64,000 bases of DNA from Paenibacillus sp. 1011MAR3C5 (GCF_003591485.1 NZ_QZCF01000003.1:682001-746000); one strand, 5' to 3'; numbered from the stretch's first letter, positions 8,340 through 17,163 are shown. Numbers and translations: made by a program. Notes: generated from the sequence alone by a model not told the origin.

Positions 8340-8395
8340 AGTATATAGCCTCCACAATTATTTTGTAAGTACGTACATTTTTTTCACATACTTAC
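8340..8395 (-). promoter_or_regulatory. Reductase promoter with HxlR-type operator
   Basis: On the minus strand TTACAA (8368-8363) and TATACT (8345-8340) with a 17-base spacer form a promoter. GTAAGTA (8365-8371) and TACTTAC (8389-8395) are a perfect 7-bp inverted repeat overlapping and lying upstream of the -35 box. The motif resembles operators reported for YodB/CatR/HypR-type HxlR regulators (from memory, not checked). Confidence 0.6.
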
Positions 8396-8449
8396 ATAAA
8401 GGTTAGCTATAGATTTGATTTTTGATTGAAGTGCCCCAAATCTTGCATA

Positions 8450-8478
8450 TAAAAAAACGCCTCGGAAAGAGGCGTTTT
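8450..8478 (-). terminator. Terminator of the aldose epimerase-like gene
   Basis: AAAACGCCTC (8454-8463) and GAGGCGTTTT (8469-8478) form a 10-bp perfect stem with a T run on the minus strand. Confidence 0.9.
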
Positions 8479-8508
8479 GCTTAGTTGGAAGCATGCTTCC
8501 AGAAATGA

Positions 8509-9516
8509 TTACTTAGCGGATCGGAAATAAAAACGGCTGGTCGCTTCCCATATGCAGCCCGGCTCAAGCGTCAGGAGCGCTGTCTGCTCTTGCGGAAGAT
8601 CGACGTTAGGCGCGTTGACCAGATTGATCTGCGGCTCGGGACAGAAGAAGCCCGGGGTCGCTTTGTTGTTCCAGATCATCCAGTGCTTGTACGCAGCCCC
8701 AACGTCATAGACCAGTGTGACGCCTTCCCTCGTATCGGTCAGCTCCATTGCATGGCGGCCGCTTGCGTTCGCGGCGCTAGTATAATGATTGTCCATAGGC
8801 TCCCAAAACGGGGACAGACCGGTTGTCTTCATGAGCTCCTCTTCAGGAAGAAGCGGCTGATGCTTGCCTGTCGGCAGCATGCGTTCATCCAGCTCCCAGC
8901 GCTTGTCTATCGTCATGGTATAGTGATAATCCTCCGGTGCGCTCCCCTGTGCGAAAGGCGCATTGATCGTCGTATGGAAAGCGAGCATGCATGGCATAGC
9001 ATCTTCGCCGTTATTTTTGACAATGACATGCTGCAATAAGCCGTTCATACTAAGCGAATAGCGAAGCTGAATGGTGAAGCGGTGAGGGAGGTAAGCATAG
9101 ATCGGATGACCTTCTTCAATCGTGATGCTGAGGCTTACGAAGCTCTCTTGACTGTTGGAGCCGAAGCTGTCCACGCTCCAGACAGAATCGAGGAAGAAGC
9201 CATGAAGATGGTTACCTGTACGCTCCTCGTTGATGGGGAACGTATACGTGCGGCCGTTCCATGTGAACGTGCCATCCTTATAACGGTTCGGAGGAAACAG
9301 AACCGGTATACCGTAGACGACGGAATTGGACCGGAAGAGATCCATCTCATCGGCGGCTGGTTCTCTTAAAACGGAGTAGTGCATCTCCGTATCGCGGAAG
9401 GCGATCAGATTGGCGCCTGCCCGGGGCAATACTGCTGCCTGATAAGGGCCCCATTCCAGCCAAACGGCCGGCTCGTCGTAATAAGGTTGCTCGAAGGCTT
9501 TGTTATGTGCTGTCAT
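8509..9516 (-). CDS. Aldose 1-epimerase family protein
   Basis: Galactose-mutarotase-like beta-sandwich enzyme of 335 residues that would interconvert the anomers of a free or phosphorylated sugar in the cytoplasm. The conserved pieces are NHLHGFF (substrate His), the LAFHTTINAPF segment with the second His, and the PEPQ motif carrying the likely catalytic base Glu. Length fits the family. It is a single gene with its own terminator downstream and lies downstream of the LytTR gene, separated by another hairpin. The precise sugar cannot be assigned. Confidence 0.85.
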   Translation of the reverse strand: MTAHNKAFEQPYYDEPAVWLEWGPYQAAVLPRAGANLIAFRDTEMHYSVLREPAADEMDLFRSNSVVYGIPVLFPPNRYKDGTFTWNGRTYTFPINEERTGNHLHGFFLDSVWSVDSFGSNSQESFVSLSITIEEGHPIYAYLPHRFTIQLRYSLSMNGLLQHVIVKNNGEDAMPCMLAFHTTINAPFAQGSAPEDYHYTMTIDKRWELDERMLPTGKHQPLLPEEELMKTTGLSPFWEPMDNHYTSAANASGRHAMELTDTREGVTLVYDVGAAYKHWMIWNNKATPGFFCPEPQINLVNAPNVDLPQEQTALLTLEPGCIWEATSRFYFRSAK

Positions 9517-9580
9517 TAAGTGTAGTCCTCCTCGATTAAATAACGGTTATTGCTAGAATAGCAGGGTCCGGGAAATTGAA

Positions 9581-9612
9581 CAACCGTCCGATTAGATAGA
9601 ATCGGACGGTTG
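9581..9612 (-). terminator. Terminator after the LytTR gene
   Basis: CAACCGTCCGAT (9581-9592) and ATCGGACGGTTG (9601-9612) form a perfect 12-bp stem. The minus-strand continuation is TTCAATTTC, a weak T tract. Confidence 0.75.
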
Positions 9613-9641
9613 CCTGTCGTACGAACTGAATGGGTGGTCAA

Positions 9642-9974
9642 CTATTGACGCTTGGAGATGAGCTGTTGAATCTCTTGCTGCTTCCGGCGGTTGACCGGCA
9701 GTTGCTTGGCATCGGAATGCTGCGGGCCAAAGTAGACCGTTCCGCTACCCACCGATGAAATCTTCGCGGTGTTTATGTAGCAGGAAGAACTGATTTGAAC
9801 AAAGTTTCGTTTGGAAATCAGATTCTTCAATTCTTCGGCAGTCATTCTTTTTTTTCTATTATAATTTCTGCCATGGAAGCTGACGAGTCCCTGCATCCCA
9901 AGCTTGAAATAGAGCACATCCGACTCTACGTCAAATTCCTCGTACACATTTCGTTCCTTTAGCGCAACATTCAT
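9642..9974 (-). CDS. Stand-alone LytTR DNA-binding protein
   Basis: A protein of 110 residues consisting essentially of one LytTR domain. The typical elements are the strand-loop SDVLYFKLGMQGLVSFHG, LISKRNFVQISSSCYINTAKISSV, and a closing basic helix (LPVNRRKQQEIQQLI). It has no receiver domain or membrane segment, so it is not a standard response regulator. The ATG at 9974 follows AAGGGGGATTTTGTC and is chosen over an upstream in-frame ATG. It probably acts as a transcription factor. The cre-like site over its promoter suggests carbon catabolite control of its own expression. Confidence 0.85.
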   Translation of the reverse strand: MNVALKERNVYEEFDVESDVLYFKLGMQGLVSFHGRNYNRKKRMTAEELKNLISKRNFVQISSSCYINTAKISSVGSGTVYFGPQHSDAKQLPVNRRKQQEIQQLISKRQ

Positions 9975-10010
9975 GACAAAATCCCCCTTAAGAAAATTGA
10001 TCACCTGAAA

Positions 10011-10052
10011 TGTTAGCGCTTACATTGTATCATATTATCGCCTGTCTGTGAA
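10011..10052 (-). promoter_or_regulatory. LytTR gene promoter overlapped by a cre-like site
   Basis: Minus-strand TTCACA (10052-10047), 17 bases, TACAAT (10029-10024). TGTTAGCGCTTACA (10011-10024) fits the CcpA cre pattern TGNNANCGNTNNCA and sits directly downstream of the -10 box, where CcpA binding usually represses. Confidence 0.6.
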
Positions 10053-10139
10053 GCTATATTCTGAAAAAAGACATTGTATGACTTCATGGCATGTGCTATG
10101 TTCACATTAGGGAATTAATAGGAGAAAGGTTGGGTTAGC

Positions 10140-11228
10140 ATGAGTGCGGATGCAAACGGCTGGAACGAGGGGATTTTCTATGTAGGTTCGTATGGCGAGA
10201 AGAAGGATGCGACCATCCATGTATGCAAAATAGACAAGGAAACTGGTGCGCTTAGCGTCGTGCAGCGTGTGGAGGGAGTTGAGAACGCATCATTCCTCTC
10301 CTTGCATCCTGAAGGGAAGCGATTGTATGCCGCCAAGGAAATCGAGCAATCAAATGGCGTTGCCGGCGGTGAAGTTGTGGCCATCGCTATTCAGCCGGAT
10401 TCGGGCCTGCTAGGCGAAGTTACAAGCCTGGCTTCCACATTAGGTGCCCATCCTTGTTATATCAGCGTCAACGAAGCGGGTACGGCGCTCTATGCCGCTA
10501 ATTACACAGGAGGCAGCGTCTCGCTGCATCCGCTCACAGCTGACGGAGAGCTGGAGGCAGCTTCCGCCGTCATGCAGCATGAATGCGAGCCTGGTCCAAT
10601 CGCCGACAGGCAAGAAAAGCCGCATGCGCATTGTGTATCACCGGTGCCCGGCACATCGTTGGTATGCGCGGTAGATCTCGGCATGGACGCGGTTGTAACG
10701 TATCGGCATGAAGGACAAGCGTTGGTAAAAACGGACGAAGCCAAGTTCTTCGGCGGAGCCGGACCGAGACATATTGCGTATCATCCGGTGCTAGACGCCG
10801 CTTATGTTGCGAATGAGCTGGCATCCAGCGTAACCTTGCTGAGAATCGATCGGGCGGCTGGCGTCCTCAGCGTTGAGCAAACCTATTCTACTTTGCCTGA
10901 AGGCTATGACGGCTACAATGACTCAGCGGATATTCACGTCTCTTCCGACGGACGCTATCTCTACAGCTCCAATCGCGGACATAACAGCATCGCCGTATTT
11001 GCCATTTCGTCCGAGACGGGTGAGCTTTCACCTGTACAGCATATTGGCTGCGGCGGCGAGCTGCCGCGCAACTTCGGTATGACACCGGACGGCAACTACG
11101 TGCTGGTAGCTAACGGAAAGACAAACAATATTGCCGTATTCCGCAGAGATCAAGAGCAAGGGACCCTGTCTCCAACGGAACATGAGCTGGAGCTCAACAT
11201 TCCGGTCTGCATCCGGTTTGGCCTATAA
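10140..11228 (+). CDS. pgl: Lactonase family protein, 6-phosphogluconolactonase type
   Basis: Seven-bladed beta-propeller lactonase of the YbhE/YkgB family, 362 residues. The repeated propeller motifs are clear (FLSLHPEGKRLYAA, CYISVNEAGTALYAANYTGGSV, ADIHVSSDGRYLYSSNRGHNSIAVF, NFGMTPDGNYVLVANGKTNNIAVF). The PHAHCVSPVP and GPRHIAYHP segments are family hallmarks. The expected role is hydrolysis of 6-phosphogluconolactone in the oxidative pentose phosphate pathway, though members can use other lactones. Start ATG follows AGGAGAAAGG. It is divergent from the LytTR gene and may share the cre-like region. Confidence 0.85.
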   Translation: MSADANGWNEGIFYVGSYGEKKDATIHVCKIDKETGALSVVQRVEGVENASFLSLHPEGKRLYAAKEIEQSNGVAGGEVVAIAIQPDSGLLGEVTSLASTLGAHPCYISVNEAGTALYAANYTGGSVSLHPLTADGELEAASAVMQHECEPGPIADRQEKPHAHCVSPVPGTSLVCAVDLGMDAVVTYRHEGQALVKTDEAKFFGGAGPRHIAYHPVLDAAYVANELASSVTLLRIDRAAGVLSVEQTYSTLPEGYDGYNDSADIHVSSDGRYLYSSNRGHNSIAVFAISSETGELSPVQHIGCGGELPRNFGMTPDGNYVLVANGKTNNIAVFRRDQEQGTLSPTEHELELNIPVCIRFGL

Positions 11229-11264
11229 TTTCTAATAGAGTAACAAGCATCAAGTGAAATCATC

Positions 11265-12527
11265 ATGAGAGGTATGAAAGGCAGGTCCTATTCTTTGTCT
11301 ATGAACCAACCAGCGGCAAAAACGGCTGGAGATACGCTGCGTTCCGCAACTGTCTATACCATGTTGTTTGCCATCAGTTCTGTACATTTGCTTAATGATG
11401 CCATGCAGACGGTGGTTACCGCGCTATTCCCGATTTTTGAGCAGTCTCTGAAGCTTACGTACGGTCAGATCGGATGGATCGCCTTTACGCTCAATATGAC
11501 CTCGTCTATAATGCAGCCTGTGGTGGGCGCACTGTCGGATCGATGGCCGCGCCCTTGGATGCTGCCGGTGGGCATGCTGTGCAGTATGGCCGGTATGGCG
11601 GGTCTTGCGTTAGCGCCTAACTACGCACTGCTGCTATTATCGGTTGTATTCGTCGGACTGGGATCCGCCGTCTTCCATCCGGAGGGCTCGCGTGTCGTCC
11701 ATATGGCAGCAGGAAACAGGCGTGCATTCGCGCAGTCCATCTATCAGGTTGGTGGCAACTTCGGACAATCGCTTGGACCGATTATGACAGCTGTAATCTT
11801 TATTCCGCTAGGACAGCGCGGAGCGGCGTGGGGGATGCTGCTGGCGGGGCTCGCGATTGCGGTTTTGTTCAAAGTAGTGCCGTGGTACGCGGCAAAACTC
11901 GCGGAGCATGGCGGGAAGATGCCGAAGAAAAATGCGTCCCATTCGAAGGCTGGCAGCACTGCGAATAATCGGGTTGTCGCCATTGCGCTATCTATCTTAT
12001 TGCTGGTCGTTTTCGCGAGGTCGTGGTATGGTGCGGCGATAGGTAGCTTCTATCAGTTCTACGCACGGGACGCCTACACGCTGACGATCCAGTCGGCGCA
12101 GGTACTGCTGTTCCTGTTCATGATCTTCGGCGTTCTAGGCACATTTATCGGCGGCATACTTGCCGATCGGATCGGACGCAAGAAGATGATGCTTATCTCT
12201 ATTCTGGGAGCGGCGCCATTCGCCTTGATCTTGCCGCATCTGCCGCTTGGCTGGGTTTATCCGGTCATTGCTTTGCTTGGCTTTATCCTGCAATCGGGCT
12301 TCTCCGTTAGCGTGGTCTATGCGCAGGAGCTAATGCCCGGCAAGGTTGGAACGGCTTCGGGTCTAATTACGGGCCTGGCATTTGGCATGGGGGCGCTCGG
12401 CTCCGTCATTCTGGGCAACGTAGCGGATGTACGGGGTATGGAATTTGTAATGCTGCTTGCAAGCTTCCTGCCGCTCTTCGGATTGCTGGCCTTATGGCTG
12501 CCGAAGGATCGCAAGGAAATGCAGTAG
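11265..12527 (+). CDS. MFS transporter, fosmidomycin-resistance (Fsr) type
   Basis: Membrane efflux protein of about 400-420 residues with 12 predicted helices. The segments SSVHLLNDAMQTVVTALFPIF, the SDRWPRPWMLP loop, FHPEGSRVVHMAAGNRRAFAQSIYQVGGNFGQSLGP and ADRIGRKKMM match Fsr-like major facilitator proteins, which expel fosmidomycin and other compounds by proton antiport. The start is uncertain: ATG at 11265, 11274 and 11301 are all in frame, and none has a perfectly spaced ribosome site. It may be cotranscribed with the lactonase (36-base gap). A strong terminator follows. Confidence 0.85.
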   Translation: MRGMKGRSYSLSMNQPAAKTAGDTLRSATVYTMLFAISSVHLLNDAMQTVVTALFPIFEQSLKLTYGQIGWIAFTLNMTSSIMQPVVGALSDRWPRPWMLPVGMLCSMAGMAGLALAPNYALLLLSVVFVGLGSAVFHPEGSRVVHMAAGNRRAFAQSIYQVGGNFGQSLGPIMTAVIFIPLGQRGAAWGMLLAGLAIAVLFKVVPWYAAKLAEHGGKMPKKNASHSKAGSTANNRVVAIALSILLLVVFARSWYGAAIGSFYQFYARDAYTLTIQSAQVLLFLFMIFGVLGTFIGGILADRIGRKKMMLISILGAAPFALILPHLPLGWVYPVIALLGFILQSGFSVSVVYAQELMPGKVGTASGLITGLAFGMGALGSVILGNVADVRGMEFVMLLASFLPLFGLLALWLPKDRKEMQ

Positions 12528-12559
12528 GACGCAGGCAATAGGCTTTTGTTACAAGGCTA

Positions 12560-12588
12560 GGCTGGACCATGGGGTCCAGCCTTTTTTT
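12560..12588 (+). terminator. Strong terminator after the Fsr-type gene
   Basis: GGCTGGACC (12560-12568), a 4-base loop, GGTCCAGCC (12573-12581), then TTTTTTT. Confidence 0.95.
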
Positions 12589-12597
12589 GAACTTATA

Positions 12598-12626
12598 TTG
12601 ATTAAAAACAAACATTTTGATATTAT
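12598..12626 (+). promoter_or_regulatory. Promoter of the GIY-YIG/DUF2087 gene
   Basis: TTGATT (12598-12603), 17 bases, TATTAT (12621-12626), in a notably AT-rich stretch of about 80 bases. Confidence 0.6.
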
Positions 12627-12680
12627 ATCTATAAATTAAGTAAACATAATTGTAAAATGTCTATATAAGGACGTGAAGTT

Positions 12681-13949
12681 ATGGATATGGATGAGCGCTT
12701 CTGGAACGCTACGAGCGAGGAGATTAAGCAAGGGTATCTATATGATGGCCGCCTGCAGAGCTATTGTTGCCTGCTGTGCGGAGAACAGTTTGAAGATGGG
12801 GAAGTATTTAAGCTGCCGGGCTCGGACCGATTTTTTAACGCAGCCAAGTATGCGGGGTATCATGTTCAATCCGCACACGGCTCCATGCTGGAATATTTGC
12901 TCAGTCTGGACAAGAAAGCAACGGGGTTGACGGTTGTACAGAAGCAACTGGTCAGCGACTTTGCGCAAGGGCTGTCGGATCGCGAGATTGTACAGCGCAC
13001 GGGCGGCAGTGCCTCAACGATTCGCAATCACCGGTTCGTGTTGAAAGAGAAGGCCAAGCAGGCGAAGCTGCTGCTGGCTGTGATGGAGCTGATGGAGAGC
13101 TGCGTCGATAATATCCCGAAATTCATGCCCGTTCACCGTACGGCTACGGTAATGGATGAGCGCTTTGCCATTACGGAAGAGGAATATAAAGGGGTCCTCC
13201 GACAGTATCTGCCGGACGGTCTTGACGGGCCGCTCGCGTCCATACCGAGCAAAGAAAAGCGCAAGGTGGCGTTGCTCCGTCATATGGCATCTTATTTCAA
13301 GCTGGGTGAACGGTATACGGAAGGGGAAGTGAATGAGCGGCTGATTAGATTCTCCGACGATCAATATGTGACGCTGCGCAGATATTTGGTGGAATACGGG
13401 TTTTTGGACCGCGAAGTTGACGGATCTGCTTACTGGATACCGATCATCGGAAAGGATGGGAGCAAGGTGAAAGAAAGAGAGAAGGTACAAGCGGAAACAA
13501 CGGCTATTGGAAGCAATGGGAATGAGCAGAAGAGCAGGAACAAGCCGGACAAAGCGGCCCGCAAGGCGATGACGGCGGAATATCAGGAGCGCGTTCGTGC
13601 GATGGGCGTCTATGGAATTAAAAACAACATGAATGGGCGGATGTATATTGGAGCATCCACCAATATGGACGGACTATGGAGCAAGGAGCAATTTATCCTG
13701 GGCCTGGGCTCCCATATGAACAAAAAATTGCAGCAGGAATGGAAGCAATTCGGACGCGAGGCCTTTACGTATCTCATCCTTGAGACGGTTAAAACCGAGG
13801 AAGATATCCGCTATGATTACAGAGATGTATATGATACGGAAGGCAATGAGCTTGCGAGCGTAGCCAGAGACTACAAACGCAAGGTAGAACGCCTTAAGGA
13901 GGAATGGCTGGAGAAGCTGAAGCCATATGGAGAACAAGGTTATCATTAG
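12681..13949 (+). CDS. Multidomain HTH / DUF2087 / GIY-YIG protein
   Basis: A 422-residue protein of unusual composition. Residues about 27-66 hold a zinc-finger-like pattern (C-x2-C in CLLCG, then H-x4-H in HVQSAH). Residues about 84-125 read as a LuxR-type helix-turn-helix (LTVVQKQLVSDFAQGLSDREIVQRTG followed by SASTIRNH). Residues about 165-255 resemble DUF2087, with a helical core ending in RRYLVEYGFLDREVDGSAYWI. A charged linker leads to a C-terminal GIY-YIG-like nuclease fold (GVYGIKN, MYIGAS, QQEWKQFGREAFTYLILE). The Arg of the usual catalytic R-x3-H is not evident upstream of the SHM His. Function unknown; a DNA-binding regulator with a retained nuclease-like module is likely. Confidence 0.75.
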   Translation: MDMDERFWNATSEEIKQGYLYDGRLQSYCCLLCGEQFEDGEVFKLPGSDRFFNAAKYAGYHVQSAHGSMLEYLLSLDKKATGLTVVQKQLVSDFAQGLSDREIVQRTGGSASTIRNHRFVLKEKAKQAKLLLAVMELMESCVDNIPKFMPVHRTATVMDERFAITEEEYKGVLRQYLPDGLDGPLASIPSKEKRKVALLRHMASYFKLGERYTEGEVNERLIRFSDDQYVTLRRYLVEYGFLDREVDGSAYWIPIIGKDGSKVKEREKVQAETTAIGSNGNEQKSRNKPDKAARKAMTAEYQERVRAMGVYGIKNNMNGRMYIGASTNMDGLWSKEQFILGLGSHMNKKLQQEWKQFGREAFTYLILETVKTEEDIRYDYRDVYDTEGNELASVARDYKRKVERLKEEWLEKLKPYGEQGYH

Positions 13950-13990
13950 ATTTGACTGGAAAATTATCGGATAGGTAGCGGAGGGTGAAC

Positions 13991-15250
13991 ATGTCTGAAC
14001 AGGCGTTGCCGGCTCAGCCGGCAGGGAAGTTATTGAGCAACACTTTTTTTCAAACGATTCTATTATCTAACGTGCTATTGCAGATCGGAATCTGGATTCG
14101 CAATTTCGCGATTCTGATGTATGTAACGGATAAAACAAACAACGATCCTTTTGCGGTGGGATTGATGACATTCGTGGAGCTTCTGCCCATTTTTGTCTTC
14201 TCCTTTATCGGGGGGACGTTCGCCGACCGATGGAAGCCCAGACTTACCATGATCTGGTGTGACCTGCTGTCTGCCGTGTCCGTCTTTGCTGTTCTGATTA
14301 CAATTATGTACGGCTCCTGGCATATGGTCTATCTGGTTACCTTCGTATCCGCCATCTTGTCGCAATTCTCACAGCCGTCCGCGATGAAGCTGTTCAAGCA
14401 GCATATCGCGCCGGAACAGCTGCAGCAAGCGATGGCGATGTTCCAATCCCTGGTCGCGATCTTCATGGTTGTCGGTCCGTCGCTTGGTGTCATCAGCTAT
14501 CAACGCTTTGGCATTGAAATTTCCGTAGGCATCATGGGTGTCGCCTTCCTGCTCTCTGCTGTCGTGTTGTTCCGCATTCCACGTGACAAGGAGATCGAGA
14601 AGAAGGATAGCGGCGAGAAGAGCCGCTTCTGGAGCGAGCTTGGCGACGGGCTGAAGTATGTGTGGCGCAGTCCGGTACTCCGATCATTGGGCGGTACGTT
14701 CGCGCTTGCAGGCATTGCAGTCGGTACGACGCAGACGCTGGGCTTGTTCGTCGTCATTGAGCGCCTCGGCCAACCGAAGGAGTTTCTGCAATATGTGCTG
14801 ATGGTGAATGGCGTTGCGATGCTGCTAGGCGGAGCATTGGTTATGACGATGGCCAAGAAGATTTCACCCCAGAAGCTGCTTGCTATCGGGATATTGCTCA
14901 GCTCGTTCACAATGGCGGGGATTGGCTTGTCGACAAGCGTTCCGCTGTCGTTATCTCTGCAATTTATAGGCGGGCTCGGATTCCCTTGTATTCAAATTGG
15001 GATCAGTACGATGATTCTGCAATGGACGGAAGAGAAATTTATCGGCCGCGTGAATGGGGTTCTGTCGCCTATGTTTATGGGCATGATGGTCGTCATGACG
15101 TTGGTGGCTGCCAAGCTGAAGCAGCACTTTCCGCTTGTCGGCATTTATTGCACGGCTGCTGGGCTGATGTTCCTTGCTATGCTGCTGCTGGTGCCGTTGT
15201 TCAAATATCGTGCGGAAGTCCGGACGGTGGAGAGGGAGACGGCCGCATAA
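13991..15250 (+). CDS. MFS transporter, EntS-like
   Basis: Major facilitator of 419 residues with 12 predicted membrane segments, of the MFS_3 group that includes the enterobactin exporter EntS. The N-terminal helix with RNFAILMYVTDKTNNDPFAVGLMTFVELLPIFVFS and the FADRWKPRLTMIWCDLLSA loop are typical. ATG 13991 follows GGAGGG; a GTG at 13985 would overlap that site. It lies 41 bases after the HTH/DUF2087/GIY-YIG gene without an intervening terminator, so the pair may be one transcript, with the upstream protein regulating export. Substrate unknown. Confidence 0.82.
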   Translation: MSEQALPAQPAGKLLSNTFFQTILLSNVLLQIGIWIRNFAILMYVTDKTNNDPFAVGLMTFVELLPIFVFSFIGGTFADRWKPRLTMIWCDLLSAVSVFAVLITIMYGSWHMVYLVTFVSAILSQFSQPSAMKLFKQHIAPEQLQQAMAMFQSLVAIFMVVGPSLGVISYQRFGIEISVGIMGVAFLLSAVVLFRIPRDKEIEKKDSGEKSRFWSELGDGLKYVWRSPVLRSLGGTFALAGIAVGTTQTLGLFVVIERLGQPKEFLQYVLMVNGVAMLLGGALVMTMAKKISPQKLLAIGILLSSFTMAGIGLSTSVPLSLSLQFIGGLGFPCIQIGISTMILQWTEEKFIGRVNGVLSPMFMGMMVVMTLVAAKLKQHFPLVGIYCTAAGLMFLAMLLLVPLFKYRAEVRTVERETAA

Positions 15251-15340
15251 CCGTCGGCGCATGACATGAATTTCCCCATAAGTTGGCATGCTATATGAAG
15301 CAAGAAGCATACCATTCCAACCGACGAAAGGGAGATGTGC

Positions 15341-15739
15341 TTGTCACAGCAGCATTCGGCAATTTTATTCGACTTTAGCGACAACCGAAGCGCGGAGCTG
15401 GCGCGGGATATGCTGCAGGAGCTGGGCTACGATCCAGTGATGCACAACGACCATCGTATGCATATCCATGTAGACGGGAGCGACTTGACGTCCGCGCTGG
15501 AGATTGCACAGTCGCATGGGGGCCAATTGGTGGAGCAGGCTGCAATCGAAGAGGAGGCTGTTACCAATACGGCCTATGCGCTGGACGGGATTACGATACC
15601 GGCCCATGTGGTGAACGAGGACTGGATCCATGAAGAGGAAACCGGGCTTCACAACCGGGATTCCGCCTCGATTAAGGCGGAGGAGTTCCTCCCTGATTCA
15701 GAAACCTATAATCACTTCTCAGGGGATATCCATACGTAG
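15341..15739 (+). CDS. Conserved-looking hypothetical protein
   Basis: A soluble acidic protein of about 132 residues. TTG at 15341 is preferred because AAAGGGAG lies 7 bases upstream of it but almost abuts the in-frame ATG at 15335. The first 70 residues have an alternating strand-helix pattern (AILFDFSDNRSAELARDMLQEL, then MHIHVDGSDLTSALEIA) suggesting a small ferredoxin-like or ACT-like fold. A His-rich patch (HNDHRMHIH) lies in it. The C-terminal half is acidic and probably flexible. No family is recognised and no function can be given. Confidence 0.65.
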   Translation: MSQQHSAILFDFSDNRSAELARDMLQELGYDPVMHNDHRMHIHVDGSDLTSALEIAQSHGGQLVEQAAIEEEAVTNTAYALDGITIPAHVVNEDWIHEEETGLHNRDSASIKAEEFLPDSETYNHFSGDIHT

Positions 15740-15762
15740 AACGCTGCTCCTGCATGAAAGGA

Positions 15763-15800
15763 AAGGCGCTGTCGAACCTAAGTTCGGCAGCGCCTTTTTG
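15763..15800. terminator. Bidirectional terminator between convergent genes
   Basis: AAGGCGCTG-TCGAA pairs with TTCGG-CAGCGCCTT around a short loop and is followed by TTTTTG. A shorter T tract exists on the other strand. It separates the hypothetical gene from the flavoprotein. Confidence 0.85.
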
Positions 15801-17069
15801 TCAGGAGTGCTTTGTTGTCTCAGCCGCATGCTTGCCGGCGTTATAGCCTGTCGTGAAAGCGGCCGTAATATTGTAGCCGCCTGTATAGCCGTGAATATCC
15901 AGCACTTCTCCACAGAAGTATAGTCCGTCCATCCGCTTCGATTGCATGGTCTTGGGATCGATTTCCTTCAGGTTGATGCCGCCGCCTGTGACGAATGCTT
16001 CTTCAATCGAGAGCGTGCCGTTAATGGAGACGGGGAACGACTTGGCGAGCTTGGCAAGCTCCATCCAGGCTTGCTTCGGGATATTGTCGTACGTGATCTC
16101 CTCTTTAAGTCCCACTAGTCCCAGCAGCAAAGGAACGAGCTTTTCCGGGAAAAATCCCTTCAGCGCATTTTTGATTGCTTTGCGAGACTCGTCCCTGCAG
16201 AGGGTCATCGTCTGAGCATATATCTCATCAGCGGACAGCTCTGGGAAGAGATCGATCGTCGTTTTGACGGCAGTGCCGCCGTTCTTCTTTTGTTCTTTGA
16301 CGACAAATTGGCTGCATCTGAGAACGATCGGACCAGAGATGCCGAAGTGCGTAAAGATCATGTCGCCGGTATGCTCGATCAGCCTTTTTCCTTTCCCATT
16401 CCATACGGTTAAGGTCACACCGCGAAGGGATAGTCCTTGCAGTTCCTTGCTGCGGATGAAGGCTGCCTGCGATGTCAATGGCACTTCTGTCGGGAAGAGC
16501 TCGGTGACCGTGTGTCCTGCTTCCTCAGCCCAGGCATAGCCGTCCCCCGTAGAGCCGGTATGCGGCACAGACTTTCCTCCGACTGCAACAATGACTGCCC
16601 CGCTCCGAATCGTCTCCCCTGATTTCAACAAGACGCCGGACGCCCGGCCCCCCTCATAGATGACACGGCTTACAGGACTGTTCACCCTTACATCGACGCC
16701 AACGGAGCGGACTTTGCCGACCAGAGCATCTACAACCGTCTTCGCCTTGTCGCTTACAGGGAACATTCTTCCGTTGTCCTCTTCCTTAAGCCGAATGCCC
16801 AGCCCCTCAAAAAATGCAATAATATGCCTATTATTAAAGGTAGCAAAGGCCCCATACAAAAATTTCCCATTACCTGGGATATTTTTGATTAATTCATCCA
16901 GTTCCTTCGCATTCGTGACGTTGCAGCGGCCGCCGCCGGATATGCCGAGCTTGCGTCCAAGCTTGTCACCCTTGTCCAGCAGCAGAACTCTTGCTCCGCC
17001 TTCGCCCGCGGCTACGCTTGCCATCAGGCCGGATGATCCGGCCCCAATCACAATAACATCATAATCCAT
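15801..17069 (-). CDS. FAD-dependent oxidoreductase, YtfP/HI0933 family
   Basis: Flavoprotein of 422 residues, the usual size of the HI0933-like family. The dinucleotide-binding motif VIVIGAGSSGLMAS lies at the N-terminus, then the family signature LLLDKGDKLGRKLGISGGGRCNVTN. The second nucleotide-binding strand VIVAVGGKSVPHTGSTGDGYAWAEEAGH and the C-terminal FAD motif GLYFCGEVLDIHGYTGGYNITAAFTTG follow. The biochemical reaction is not established for most members. It stands alone on the minus strand, convergent with the gene at 15341. Confidence 0.9.
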   Translation of the reverse strand: MDYDVIVIGAGSSGLMASVAAGEGGARVLLLDKGDKLGRKLGISGGGRCNVTNAKELDELIKNIPGNGKFLYGAFATFNNRHIIAFFEGLGIRLKEEDNGRMFPVSDKAKTVVDALVGKVRSVGVDVRVNSPVSRVIYEGGRASGVLLKSGETIRSGAVIVAVGGKSVPHTGSTGDGYAWAEEAGHTVTELFPTEVPLTSQAAFIRSKELQGLSLRGVTLTVWNGKGKRLIEHTGDMIFTHFGISGPIVLRCSQFVVKEQKKNGGTAVKTTIDLFPELSADEIYAQTMTLCRDESRKAIKNALKGFFPEKLVPLLLGLVGLKEEITYDNIPKQAWMELAKLAKSFPVSINGTLSIEEAFVTGGGINLKEIDPKTMQSKRMDGLYFCGEVLDIHGYTGGYNITAAFTTGYNAGKHAAETTKHS

Positions 17070-17163
17070 GACATTGCTCCTATATTAAAACATTCTCTAT
17101 ATTCAAATTCATGGTTTCCAGTATAATTTAATTATAATACTCGGGCAAGGAGGTTGATACATT

